From: an uncultured Pseudomonadota bacterium
Lineage (GTDB): Bacteria > Myxococcota_A > Bradymonadia > Bradymonadales > Bradymonadaceae
Length of the DNA: 58,729 bases
NCBI GenBank assembly: GCA_950059285.1
Contig: CATLTV010000007.1
Span: forward strand, 1 to 58,729
Direction: 5' to 3'
In this document: piece after piece, positions 36,876 to 45,249 of the stretch
Layout: each line of letters begins with the position of its first letter
Numbering within the stretch: position 1 is the first letter of the stretch
Notes under the pieces: generated by a model
The model's database searches: none
The model's input: only the letters and a program-made list of their open reading frames with translations
What the model was told of the DNA's origin: nothing
Position numbers and translations under genes: made by a program

Positions 36876-37472
36876 ATGAATACACACCCCCTCTCATTCA
36901 GGACCTCCATTGCACTGGCCAGTACCCTTGTGATGCTTCTGAGCGCATCAAGTTGCCCGAAGCAGCAGGTGAAGAAACATACAGACGCATGGGTTGCAAA
37001 CGAGGCAAGTAGTGTGACGTTCATGCAGTTCGAGGGTAATGGTGAGACCGTGATGGCACAGGAGATTTATAGCTCAAATGGGTTTCTGGATGGGATCAAG
37101 TTTGAGATGCACATGACATGCACACCTCAGGAGGAGAGTCTTACGCAGGAAGGTGAGTACACCGTGACGTGTAAGGACCTCAAACTCGTCAGATCCACGC
37201 ATGGTGTCAGCGCAATGGTCGAGCTACTTCAGGTCACGGCACACCTTCTTGGTGGTACATCTGGTGATTCCAACGCCACGATGACCATGCAGGTCAAGGT
37301 CAAGGGAGATGCCATGGAAGTGAGCACGACCAACAAGAAAGGACGTGTACGCACCACGGAGTTTACACGCGTGAGCGCCTCCAAGGTCAAGCCCTTCCTG
37401 AAGCGTTTTCGTGAGGATACAGTGGAGGTCAGAGAACCCGTGGTCAACCAGAGGGAGCGTGACCTTCCATAA
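36876..37472 (+). CDS. Small secreted lipoprotein
   Basis: The 198-residue precursor starts at 36876, with AAGGA upstream; ATGs at 36798 and 36843 have no such support. The signal is LASTLVMLLSASSC. The mature part is a beta-rich domain (VTFMQFEGNGETVMAQEIYSS, CTPQEESLTQEGEYTVTC with two Cys) that I cannot assign. It follows another lipoprotein gene on the same strand and ends just before a palindrome shared with a convergent gene. Confidence 0.65.
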   Translation: MNTHPLSFRTSIALASTLVMLLSASSCPKQQVKKHTDAWVANEASSVTFMQFEGNGETVMAQEIYSSNGFLDGIKFEMHMTCTPQEESLTQEGEYTVTCKDLKLVRSTHGVSAMVELLQVTAHLLGGTSGDSNATMTMQVKVKGDAMEVSTTNKKGRVRTTEFTRVSASKVKPFLKRFREDTVEVREPVVNQRERDLP

Positions 37473-37495
37473 TTAAATTTTAAACACATGAACAC

Positions 37496-37557
37496 AAATA
37501 ATGCGATAATTTGAGCCAATATGTTTCAACATATTGACTCAAATTATCGCATTATTT
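37496..37557. terminator. 30-bp hairpin between convergent genes
   Basis: The arms (AAATAATGCGATAATTTGAG and onward) carry a single mismatch and a 2-nt loop. It lies 23 nt after the lipoprotein stop and 19 nt from the stop of the convergent gene, so it may serve both. Confidence 0.8.
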
Positions 37558-37576
37558 CGGTCTCCCTCTGAAGAAC

Positions 37577-37921
37577 CTAGCCCACACGCTCATGAGGATG
37601 ATGTGTATATTGGCAATCCTGACAGAGGTGAATCAGGACCTCATGAGGTTCGAGTCCAAAGTGTTCCTCGATGTAGAGGAGCACAACGTTCATCATCTGG
37701 ACGCGTTTACGAGCGCCACCAAGAAGCTCGTAGCGTGCGACAAGATCGCGCATCTCCACGGTGAGGTCCTGCACAGGATGGCTCTGGTGCTGATGGTCAC
37801 GCAGGTAGTGCTCCATACTACGGTCATGGATGCTGAAGGTATAAAACATACGCCGATGACGGATGACGTGATGCTGGACAAGTTCAACAGGTCGTGGGTT
37901 GTGTGGCAATACGATGGACAT
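37577..37921 (-). CDS. Hypothetical protein
   Basis: The 114-residue protein starts at 37921 (MSIVLPHNPRPVELVQHH), preceded by AAAGGAG. It is rich in His and Arg, without signal or membrane segments, and ends DCQYTHHPHERVG. I do not recognise it. Confidence 0.55.
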   Translation of the reverse strand: MSIVLPHNPRPVELVQHHVIRHRRMFYTFSIHDRSMEHYLRDHQHQSHPVQDLTVEMRDLVARYELLGGARKRVQMMNVVLLYIEEHFGLEPHEVLIHLCQDCQYTHHPHERVG

Positions 37922-38073
37922 TAAAGTCTCCTTTGAGGTGGTACAAATCAGCAACTCTTTCCCCTCAAATTTACCACATGTCCACGCACGAACCAGCGTT
38001 TTGTAACTCGTGATACGATCACTTTATGGGTTTGTATTGGACCTCATCTGGTGCGACGCTCTGGATTTCACAG

Positions 38074-38424
38074 CTACTCCAGCGCCTTTTGAATCTTGTC
38101 ATAAAACTCAGTGTCAGGCTCCTGCACGATTTGAAGGGCGCGATGATAGTCCCTGTGCCACTTGATCGGCAGCATGAGGATGAACGGAGTGGCCACAAAG
38201 GCAAGCAGCGCTGAAGGGAGAAGGAGCATGAGTCCTGTACTAAACTCCTCGGTGAGCAATGAGTATAATACAGCGACCCAGAGGGCGATGCAGCTCACGC
38301 CTCCCAGCACGCAGTAGATCACCTTCAGGCCATATTGTGCCATGTATTCAGGCACATACACGATCTCATCTTGCGCATACTCTGCCGATACAGCGCTCAG
38401 CTCCCTCTTGTGGACACGCTCCAC
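38074..38424 (-). CDS. Small two-helix membrane protein, possibly frameshifted
   Basis: The 116-residue frame has two membrane helices (LKVIYCVLGGVSCIALWVAVLY and LMLLLPSALLAFVATPFILML) and charged ends. A strong GAAGGAGG plus ATG at 38473 begins a short frame (MTIDRWIKPVQEV) that stops early, while in the adjoining frame KKYDDGVERVHKREL leads directly into this protein. A one-base change near 38440 would join them. The gene may be broken or contain a sequencing error. Function is unknown. Confidence 0.5.
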   Translation of the reverse strand: MERVHKRELSAVSAEYAQDEIVYVPEYMAQYGLKVIYCVLGGVSCIALWVAVLYSLLTEEFSTGLMLLLPSALLAFVATPFILMLPIKWHRDYHRALQIVQEPDTEFYDKIQKALE

Positions 38425-38665
38425 GCCGTCGTCATACTTCTTGAACTGGCTTGATCCAACGATCGATTGTCATGATGCCTCCTTCATGCAAGGCCCGCTC
38501 TGGCAGGCTCGTGGGCGTCAGTGAATGACTCAACATGAATCAAGTTAGATACAAGAACACTTCTATTCCATGTCAAAATTCGAACAAAATCGTTCGTTTT
38601 AAACAAATGTTTTGGGTTATATTCTGGTGATCACCATCAGATTTTCGTTTTTCTACACAAGCACT

Positions 38666-39031
38666 TCAACCGCTGTAAGAGCAAAGCAAATTAGTGAACA
38701 TCCTCTGATCTCGATAGGGTTTGACGACATGAATCATCCAGTATGTCAAACCTACCACGCCAAATGAGGAAAGGATGATGCCTGCACCTCCCAAAAACAT
38801 CCCAGCAAACCCTTCAAGCAACAACATCAGGACCCATAAGGCCTTGATCAAGATGCTTATATCCTGATGTCTGCCCACATGAAGAAGCCATCCCAGGTTG
38901 ATGAGCAAGCGGGTTGTGTATACACCAAGAATAAGCACCATACCTGAATCTTTGTCACCGCTACAAAAAGCAAACATGCCCACCAGAGGTATACATGTCA
39001 ACACGCCAGAAATAATAACTTTTTTCTTCAA
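38666..39031 (-). CDS. Small hypothetical membrane protein
   Basis: The frame of 121 residues begins at a TTG (MKKKVIISGVLTCIPLVG) with no clear ribosome binding site. Three or four hydrophobic segments follow (LILGVYTTRLLINLGWLL, LWVLMLLLEGFAGMFLGG, ILSSFGVVGLTYWMIHVV). The family is not recognised. It lies downstream of the ABC operon in the same direction. Confidence 0.5.
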   Translation of the reverse strand: MKKKVIISGVLTCIPLVGMFAFCSGDKDSGMVLILGVYTTRLLINLGWLLHVGRHQDISILIKALWVLMLLLEGFAGMFLGGAGIILSSFGVVGLTYWMIHVVKPYRDQRMFTNLLCSYSG

Positions 39032-39202
39032 AATTAACCCATTTTTGATGATTGTATAACCTATTTTTGAATATACCTCTTAATAGGATACTATGTCTAT
39101 AATGAATCCCCGCGTGAGTATCAGATGAAGGAGGAGGATAAAGATTCTTGACGTGTTCAATACAGGGGCATGTTGATAGTCCTACGCTATACATATAGGA
39201 GC

Positions 39203-40345
39203 TTACGTCCCGAATAAAATCTTCTCGCTTCGCAACACTCGACACCCCGCCCAGAACATGAGCGCGGCGGTGGCGAGCGTTGCAAGCGAACTCACCAGAA
39301 GTTCAGGGAGCCCAATACCGTTCCCCTTGGCAACCTCCATGAGCGCATATTGATATCCTGTTACAGGCAACCAGGGGAGCAGCCATTTGGCGATGTCGAA
39401 TGTGTCGAGCAGCGTCGGTACGAAGGCTATGCTTGTCAAGAAGCTCATGTACATTTGGGCTTCCTTTAGAGACTTGGTAAGCAGGGCGACGAACGATAGC
39501 ATCGACGCCGACATTGCTACTAGCGGTACACCCAGGAAGAAACCAAAAAGTACGAATGTTGGACCAAGATCGATGGTGAAGCCGATCTCCTCCCATGGAA
39601 CAAGGCTGTAAACTACAGCAAATGAAACAAGAGAGATGAACAGGCATGATAACGAGAATGAGGCGATGGCCGTGACCTTCGCCAGCAGGATCTCGGCCGT
39701 GGTCATGGGATGTGTCAGAAGGAGTGTGAGTGACTTGCGCTCACGCTCACCAACCGTCAGGTCAGTCACCACGCTGGCCGAACTAGCGAAGAGTGTGAGC
39801 AAGAGTATCATCACCATGGTCCTCAGGACGAATCCTCCTTTGGACCTCGGTGTGGCGCTCGATTCTTTTTGAATATCCAATGGCGAGATCACCGTAGGGT
39901 CGATCCCTCGGGCGATCAGTCGGAGTCTGCCTTGTTGTTGAGAATAGTAATTCAGGACAGCATCCAATCTGTACAGTTTGCTTCTGATCGCATCGTTTGA
40001 CTGATCGCCAGCGACTGTCACCATCGCCTGCTCTCCCCGGGCCATTTTCTCCACAAACTTTGGGTCCAGGCGCAGCGTGATCTCTGCCACTTTCTCCGGG
40101 TCATGGCTGTTCTTGATATTTCGCTGTTCAAGGTAAGACACAAGATCAGGGGCGCGCTCCGGCGATTCGATCGTCAGGTACAGTGTCTCTCTTGGTGAGC
40201 TTACATCCGAGACGATCTGGATCAGTGGAAGTGCCGTCAGCACCGGGAGCAGAAGAAAAATGAAAAAACTTCCAAAGATCGTTCGTCGATCGCGACTCAT
40301 GTCGCGCATTTCTTTCCTGTACAGGACTCTGAACTGAGATGTCAT
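39203..40345 (-). CDS. ABC-2 type transporter permease
   Basis: The 380-residue inner-membrane protein has one helix near the start (SFFIFLLLPVLTALPL), a periplasmic domain of about 130 residues (VSYLEQRNIKNSH to SPLDIQK), and five or six helices in the C-terminal half, with the family motif GERERKSLTLLLTHPMTT. This is the layout of NatB/ABC-2 exporters. The first codons overlap the ATPase gene by 4 nt, so the two are translationally coupled. The substrate is unknown; such pairs move drugs, sodium or polymers. Confidence 0.9.
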   Translation of the reverse strand: MTSQFRVLYRKEMRDMSRDRRTIFGSFFIFLLLPVLTALPLIQIVSDVSSPRETLYLTIESPERAPDLVSYLEQRNIKNSHDPEKVAEITLRLDPKFVEKMARGEQAMVTVAGDQSNDAIRSKLYRLDAVLNYYSQQQGRLRLIARGIDPTVISPLDIQKESSATPRSKGGFVLRTMVMILLLTLFASSASVVTDLTVGERERKSLTLLLTHPMTTAEILLAKVTAIASFSLSCLFISLVSFAVVYSLVPWEEIGFTIDLGPTFVLFGFFLGVPLVAMSASMLSFVALLTKSLKEAQMYMSFLTSIAFVPTLLDTFDIAKWLLPWLPVTGYQYALMEVAKGNGIGLPELLVSSLATLATAALMFWAGCRVLRSEKILFGT

Positions 40346-41076
40346 GGTTTCACCTCTTCACGCTCTTGAACTAACGTCAAAAATGCCTCCTCCAGAGAAT
40401 TCTGCTCTGTCATCTCGCATAATTCTTTGGGTGATCCTCTGCCCACGATATCCCCACTGGCCAGGACCAAGGTGTGGTCACACAGCTCTGAAACTTCGTG
40501 CATCACGTGGCTCAGAAACAGGATGCAGTGACCCTCCTGGCTTAATCGACGAAGCAACTTTCGCAATGTTCGAGTGCTCTTGACATCGAGCCCTCGCGTT
40601 GGTTCATCAAGTACGATGTTTTGTGGTCGATGCACGATAGCTTGTCCCAATACCGTCTTCATGCGTTGTCCCTGTGAGAACCCCTTACAACGGCGGTCCG
40701 CGATGTCTTGCATATCGAGTAAGCTGATAATCTCTTTTGTGTTTGCACAAGCCTCCTGTGGGGATAGGCCACTCATCTGACCGAAAAACTCGATGTACTC
40801 TCGGGCGGTGAGCCGTTCGTAGAGACCGCTGCTATCTGGCATCAGTCCGAGGCGCTTGCGCCCTTCATGGAGGTTCTCGCTCATCGAGAGACCATCGACC
40901 AGGACCTTGCCGTGATCGGGGACCATGAGCCCGAGAATGATGCGTAGGCACGTGGTCTTTCCAGCTCCGTTTGGCCCGAGGAGGCCTGTAATCTGGCCAT
41001 CCTGTGCCTGAAAGCTGCATCCGTTCAGGGCTTGCACATCGCGAAACCTCTTCTTGAGTTCATAAACTTCGATCAT
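40342..41076 (-). CDS. ABC transporter ATP-binding protein
   Basis: The 244-residue protein shows Walker A LLGPNGAGKTT, signature FSQGQRMK, Walker B NIVLDEPTRGLD, and the switch His (LSHVMHE). A start at 41076 (MIEVYELKKRF) overlaps the stop of the upstream hydrolase gene. The enzyme powers the permease encoded next. The signature FSQGQ is typical of the NatA/CcmA-type exporters. Confidence 0.92.
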   Translation of the reverse strand: MIEVYELKKRFRDVQALNGCSFQAQDGQITGLLGPNGAGKTTCLRIILGLMVPDHGKVLVDGLSMSENLHEGRKRLGLMPDSSGLYERLTAREYIEFFGQMSGLSPQEACANTKEIISLLDMQDIADRRCKGFSQGQRMKTVLGQAIVHRPQNIVLDEPTRGLDVKSTRTLRKLLRRLSQEGHCILFLSHVMHEVSELCDHTLVLASGDIVGRGSPKELCEMTEQNSLEEAFLTLVQEREEVKP

Positions 41077-42566
41077 GGCGTACCTGGAGTGGGAAGGGAG
41101 GTGGCATTCGAATTCAGGAGGAATCGGTAGCGTCGCTCTGTGGATAAGCATTCGGTCTGGAGCTTCGAACCGTCTGGTTCATCCAAAAACTCTGCCAGAA
41201 TTCTTCCTGCGCAAGTTTGGTATGCCACTCCATGATTGGCTGTTTTGGCGACAAGGTGCGTCGCGTTCTTCATCTCTTTCATCCCAAGTTCGGCCCAGGA
41301 TGGTGGCGTTGCTGGATCAATCTCCCCGGAGAGCAAGAGCGTCGGGATGTCATGATCAGGCGCCTGATAGAACGATTCTGGCACAGGGCGAACCTTCCAG
41401 ATTGGGCAGACCGCATCAAGTGTCTCGATCAGCAGCGCTCCTGACTTCGACTGCTTGTAGCGCTCTCTGGAAGCTGTCGTGAGCCTTGGCCAGTCCTCGG
41501 CGCAGACAACCGCGAAGTACATTCCTGTGGCCAGCGACATGGACGTAAATTGCGTACTTATCATGGTTGCGATCATAGCAAAGTCGCCTTGATTCGCCTT
41601 GTGGATGGCCAGTGGGATCATGGAGCGCGCGATGTTCGTGTACAGTGCCGAGCGCACCACGCTGTCGACTTTTCCCTCAGTGACGACGAATGTCACATCC
41701 TCACCATGGACCGGATGGCGAATGGTCGTGCTCACAGGCTCCTTACGAAGTTTCTCAAGGAGTGTCTCGAGCTCCTGACCGAACTCGGGGAATACATTCT
41801 GACATTTGGTATCCTCGGCACATTCTTTGACCAACTCCTCCAGCGCTATTTGACTTGCGAGCCCTATGGCCACAAGGCTTTGCTGTCGTGGCACAACCCC
41901 ATCGAGCACCATGGTGCGAACGTGTTCGGGGAATTGGCGTGTATACTCCTGAGCGATACGGGTGCCATATGAGGAACCGTAGAGATGAAGAGCACTGTAT
42001 CCCGTGGCCTGACGAATAGCATCGTAGTCAGCTGCCGCCTGTATTGTTCCAAAATGCGAGAGGTCAACAGAGAGTGTCTTCTTGCACTCCTCGGTATCGG
42101 CGATCGCTTTGGCGATCACGTCCAACGTGGGGTCAGAGAGCGTCTGTTCGAGCGTCTCAACCTTGCAGGAGAGCTTGTGTGACCTGCCCGTGCCCCGTTG
42201 ATCCACGAGAATGATGTCCCGGGTTCTGTTTGCTTCCATCAAGGCGGCCACAAAAACCTTCCCCACATCGAGGCCAGATTGGCCTGGCCCACCAGCAAAT
42301 GTCATAATCGCCTCGTCAGGATGGCGGGCTTTGGCAGCTGGAAGGATCGCAAAGTGTACATCGATCGTACCGTCTTGTGGATCTGAAGATATCGGGCGAG
42401 TCACATATCCACATTGGGCTTCATCGCTTAATCCCTCGAGAAAACAAGTCTTCAACTCGATTGTCGTCTCGCGCTTGGAACTTATCTTTCTGGAACAGCC
42501 CATCGCCTGAGTGAGCACAATGATAAAAAGTAGACATGCCAACGCGCTACATTTCATCCTACTCAC
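41073..42566 (-). CDS. Secreted TAP-like alpha/beta hydrolase
   Basis: The 497-residue precursor starts at a GTG at 42566, with AAGGAAG upstream. It has a probable lipoprotein signal (ending AMGC). The fold shows the TAP family pattern: FAGGPGQSG (oxyanion region), DQRGTGRS, the nucleophile elbow LYGSSYGTR, an Asp in SGEIDPATPPS, and a His in ANHGVAYQ. Such enzymes cleave N-terminal residues of peptides or small esters. It is the first gene of a three-gene operon with an ABC exporter, so the peptidase and transporter may act on one substrate. Confidence 0.88.
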   Translation of the reverse strand: MSRMKCSALACLLFIIVLTQAMGCSRKISSKRETTIELKTCFLEGLSDEAQCGYVTRPISSDPQDGTIDVHFAILPAAKARHPDEAIMTFAGGPGQSGLDVGKVFVAALMEANRTRDIILVDQRGTGRSHKLSCKVETLEQTLSDPTLDVIAKAIADTEECKKTLSVDLSHFGTIQAAADYDAIRQATGYSALHLYGSSYGTRIAQEYTRQFPEHVRTMVLDGVVPRQQSLVAIGLASQIALEELVKECAEDTKCQNVFPEFGQELETLLEKLRKEPVSTTIRHPVHGEDVTFVVTEGKVDSVVRSALYTNIARSMIPLAIHKANQGDFAMIATMISTQFTSMSLATGMYFAVVCAEDWPRLTTASRERYKQSKSGALLIETLDAVCPIWKVRPVPESFYQAPDHDIPTLLLSGEIDPATPPSWAELGMKEMKNATHLVAKTANHGVAYQTCAGRILAEFLDEPDGSKLQTECLSTERRYRFLLNSNATSLPTPGTP

Positions 42567-42732
42567 ATCACTTCCTTTTTCTGCATGCTCTCATTCCTCG
42601 TTTCTTTCCCAAACAGCAATTCGACATGAGTGCTGGCTCGTCGTTGAGCCAGTCTCGCCACCTACAGTGGCGTGTTATGATAAAGTACCCACATCATCTT
42701 GTTTTACGCTTCGCACGGGCTTTGATCGGATG

Positions 42733-42924
42733 CTACTCCTGCTCGATGATTGCCGCCGCCTCACCCCTCATTTCATGTGTATAGCACTCGTTTGGATCAC
42801 TGGTCAAATCATCGATCGTGCACGAGACCGCCACGATGTCGAGAGTATGATCGAGAACCACGTCGCCACCGAAAAGACTTGAGTTCGCCGTGAGAGTTGA
42901 TAATTGGAGTTGCCATGGTTTCAT
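42733..42924 (-). CDS. Possible small protein
   Basis: A 63-residue frame (MKPWQLQLSTLTANSSLFGG, then VVLDHTLDIVAVSCTIDDL) reads like coding sequence but lacks a good ribosome binding site. A second frame upstream at 42809-43129 contains MARIAFGLDETMATPI in an overlapping register, so a frameshifted longer gene is possible. Low certainty. Confidence 0.3.
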   Translation of the reverse strand: MKPWQLQLSTLTANSSLFGGDVVLDHTLDIVAVSCTIDDLTSDPNECYTHEMRGEAAAIIEQE

Positions 42925-42994
42925 CTAAACCGAATGCAATGCGAGCCATATTCTCTTCTTGTTTTTTGTGAATATTTCGATTCGGGTGGCGGAA

Positions 42995-43110
42995 CCATTC
43001 TAAGTTCACCTGCGAGCCCCTGTGTCGCGCAAGTCCATATATCGAAGGCACTTTATCCGAGTGTACCACAGCAGCGAGAGGATCGGCGAGGCTGGTGCAG
43101 CGAGTTGTTG
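42995..43110 (-). repeat. Dispersed repeat, copy C
   Basis: This 116-bp element is the reverse orientation of copy A: GTTCACCTGCGAGCCC near 43003 and GGCTGGTGCAGCGAGTTGTT near 43090. It precedes the lipoprotein gene at 43237. Confidence 0.75.
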
Positions 43111-43236
43111 TTCGCCCGCTTCGCTGCACGACGGTGGGTAGGGCAGCTATCTACGCGACTTGTGCGAACCTTGGAAGGTATGTATCTTCTTGATGTGTAT
43201 ATGTTCTTACTTCTCTTTAAATTAAGGAAATATTTG

Positions 43237-44088
43237 ATGTGGGCAACGTCTAATTTGGTAACAAAGATGATAGGTTACAGCGTTCTGGGTGTGTGTGTGC
43301 TGGTGTGGGGCGCGTGTTCCAGTGATTACATTGAGAACGAAGAGGCATCCTCTTGGAGGGTGAGGGAAAATGTTGAGCAAGAACCTTCCATGATGTTCGA
43401 AGAGCAGCCCAAAGAAATGGAGAAAGAGCCCGTCCTCCAGCCTGTGGAGTTGGAAACCTGCGCCGAGCCTTTTTACGTTGGTCCGATTTGGCAACAAGTG
43501 AATCAGGCCAAAGCTCTTCAAGAATCAGAGTGGATCGTGCAACTTGAGACGACCAAACTTCAGTTGCTTACCTCAGCATCCTATAATGAAGAGACGCGAA
43601 GCTATGAGGTAGAAGATTATAGCCAAGAATTCCAAGAGATTGAAGCGCAGTTGCAAGACTATCAATTGCAACTTATTGCGAATAGACCGTATGAAACATA
43701 CGCTCCTGAAGAAACAAAAGACATCATTCTCATTGTCAAGGGGAAGCCTCAGAAGATATTGGAAATGTTGAAGAACTCATGTCATATCGAGGCATTTGAT
43801 TTGACAGGATTTCACTGTGATTGTGCTCCTCAGATGTGCCAGCAAGCTGAATCGTGTCAGCTAGCTTATATGTTCAACAGCTCTGACAATCATATGGCTT
43901 GGCCTCATTTTGAGAGGTCTGCCATCAGTTGTCAGGATGATATATACATGGGGGCAAATCATGCGCTGAGCTATGATAATGATTTAAGAGGAATCACTTG
44001 GACGTTTGGAAGTTCTCCAAGCTATGTCACATCTTGGAATGAAAGCCCCTGCCAGGAAGAGCGTCAACTCGAACACATCAAATACTGA
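43237..44088 (+). CDS. Secreted lipoprotein
   Basis: The 283-residue precursor starts best at 43237 (MWATSNLVTK), with AAGGAAA about 6 nt upstream; an ATG at 43267 is also possible. The signal ends VWGAC. A long Glu-rich linker follows, then a globular part with about eight Cys (CHIEAFDLTGFHCDCAPQMC). Not recognised. Its base composition is lower in GC than the core genes, and it lies between repeat copies C and D. Confidence 0.65.
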   Translation: MWATSNLVTKMIGYSVLGVCVLVWGACSSDYIENEEASSWRVRENVEQEPSMMFEEQPKEMEKEPVLQPVELETCAEPFYVGPIWQQVNQAKALQESEWIVQLETTKLQLLTSASYNEETRSYEVEDYSQEFQEIEAQLQDYQLQLIANRPYETYAPEETKDIILIVKGKPQKILEMLKNSCHIEAFDLTGFHCDCAPQMCQQAESCQLAYMFNSSDNHMAWPHFERSAISCQDDIYMGANHALSYDNDLRGITWTFGSSPSYVTSWNESPCQEERQLEHIKY

Positions 44089-44125
44089 GCTGGTTTTGAG
44101 TGGATGTTCCGATCGATTGGGTGAA

Positions 44126-44238
44126 CCGTATTGAGCTCACCTGCGAGCCCATCGCGTGTTCGCTCGTTTCACCGAAGTTATAGACTTTAGCATACCATAG
44201 ACTTGGAGATCGTGGCGAGTCTGGTGCAGCGAGTTGTT
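44126..44238 (-). repeat. Dispersed repeat, copy D
   Basis: This 113-bp element has the same orientation as copy C: TTGAGCTCACCTGCGAGCCC near 44131 and GAGTCTGGTGCAGCGAGTTG near 44217. In minus-strand sense it begins 65 nt after the stop of the gene at 44304-45017. Confidence 0.75.
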
Positions 44239-44303
44239 CTGCCGCCTTGGGTGAAGTACAAGTTTACAACCTCTTTTTTATGTTGTTTGTAAATGTTTGA
44301 TTT

Positions 44304-45017
44304 TTAGTTGTTATTTCGTTTTGTTTCCTGCTCCATTTCATAGTTGAGGAGGAATGGCGATGGAGGAAGTTCGCAGAGTTCCATGAGCACGGAAAGTTTT
44401 GAGTCGTATTGCCTGTAGATTTCCCATGGGTCATCAAAGCGTTTCATTGATTCACGTTCAAGGACGTCAATCATGCGAACGACTCTTGGATGTTCATTTA
44501 CATTCAACCATTGCTGGCCTTTCTGGAAACCTTCCAGGAAGGCTTGAAATGCACAACCTGAGAAGCCAGGGAGCCACATGCTAGGACGGCTGGCGAAAAC
44601 TTGCCAAAACTGTTCATCAGCATCTTCATAAGACTTACCGTAATGAATATAAAGATTGAGGTGTGAACTCATATCAAGTGGTTTAAGAAGTTCAGGATCG
44701 ATCTCTTTTGAAAAGTCCATTTCTAAACATGCTTTGAACTTTGGGAAGCATGTGCGCTCACGCTCTTCTTTCTCTTCTGGTGTCTCGCTTCTGTCACTCA
44801 TGTTGATGAACCTGTGATACCAGATTTTATTTTTTCTCAGATAACAAAGAGAGCCAAAGATCCTCCAATAAGGAGTTTGGCCATTCTCATCGGTGACAGC
44901 CATCAACGCTGTCTGCAAAAAAACATTGAAATTCTTGGGTGTGGGTTTGACTAGCCACTTTTCAGGTTCACAGAGCACCTGATAGGCCAGACATTCTTCA
45001 AGACTTGGCTTTTCCAT
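44304..45017 (-). CDS. Hypothetical protein
   Basis: The 237-residue protein is not recognised. A strong GGAGGCAAC lies before the ATG at 45017 (MEKPSLEECLAYQVLCEPEK). The sequence is soluble, aromatic-rich (WLVKPTPKNFNVFLQTAL) and has a Cys-containing middle, with no signal. It is AT-rich, like its neighbour, and is divergent from the helicase gene across a 74-bp palindrome. It might be an immunity-type protein, but nothing in the sequence shows this. Confidence 0.55.
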   Translation of the reverse strand: MEKPSLEECLAYQVLCEPEKWLVKPTPKNFNVFLQTALMAVTDENGQTPYWRIFGSLCYLRKNKIWYHRFINMSDRSETPEEKEERERTCFPKFKACLEMDFSKEIDPELLKPLDMSSHLNLYIHYGKSYEDADEQFWQVFASRPSMWLPGFSGCAFQAFLEGFQKGQQWLNVNEHPRVVRMIDVLERESMKRFDDPWEIYRQYDSKLSVLMELCELPPSPFLLNYEMEQETKRNNN

Positions 45018-45128
45018 ATGTTGCCTCCATTTTCAGCGGCAGAACACGTTCTTGAATTGTCAGGAGCTTGTGGCCACCGTATAAAAGATCCATCTTTTTT
45101 GGGCTCCGTTCCCCATAGAGAACTCACA

Positions 45129-45202
45129 GTTATAAACGAGGCAGATGATATTCAAATATTTTGATATCAAAATATTTGAATATCATCTGCCTCGTTTATA
45201 AC
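45129..45202. repeat. Perfect 74-bp palindrome between divergent genes
   Basis: The 37-bp arms (45129-45165, 45166-45202) have no loop or mismatch and are centred on GATATC. Unlike most others it lies between two divergently transcribed genes, 47 bp from the helicase start and 111 bp from the other start, where a terminator has no obvious use. A role as operator or boundary is possible. Confidence 0.9.
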
Positions 45203-45249
45203 AAATATCGATTAAACAATAATTAAATTATTGATATAAAAGTGTTTTT

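Noticed and set aside
42809-43129. A 106-residue open frame on the minus strand
   Set aside because: It overlaps repeat copy C and has an unlikely composition, so it is not called as a separate gene.
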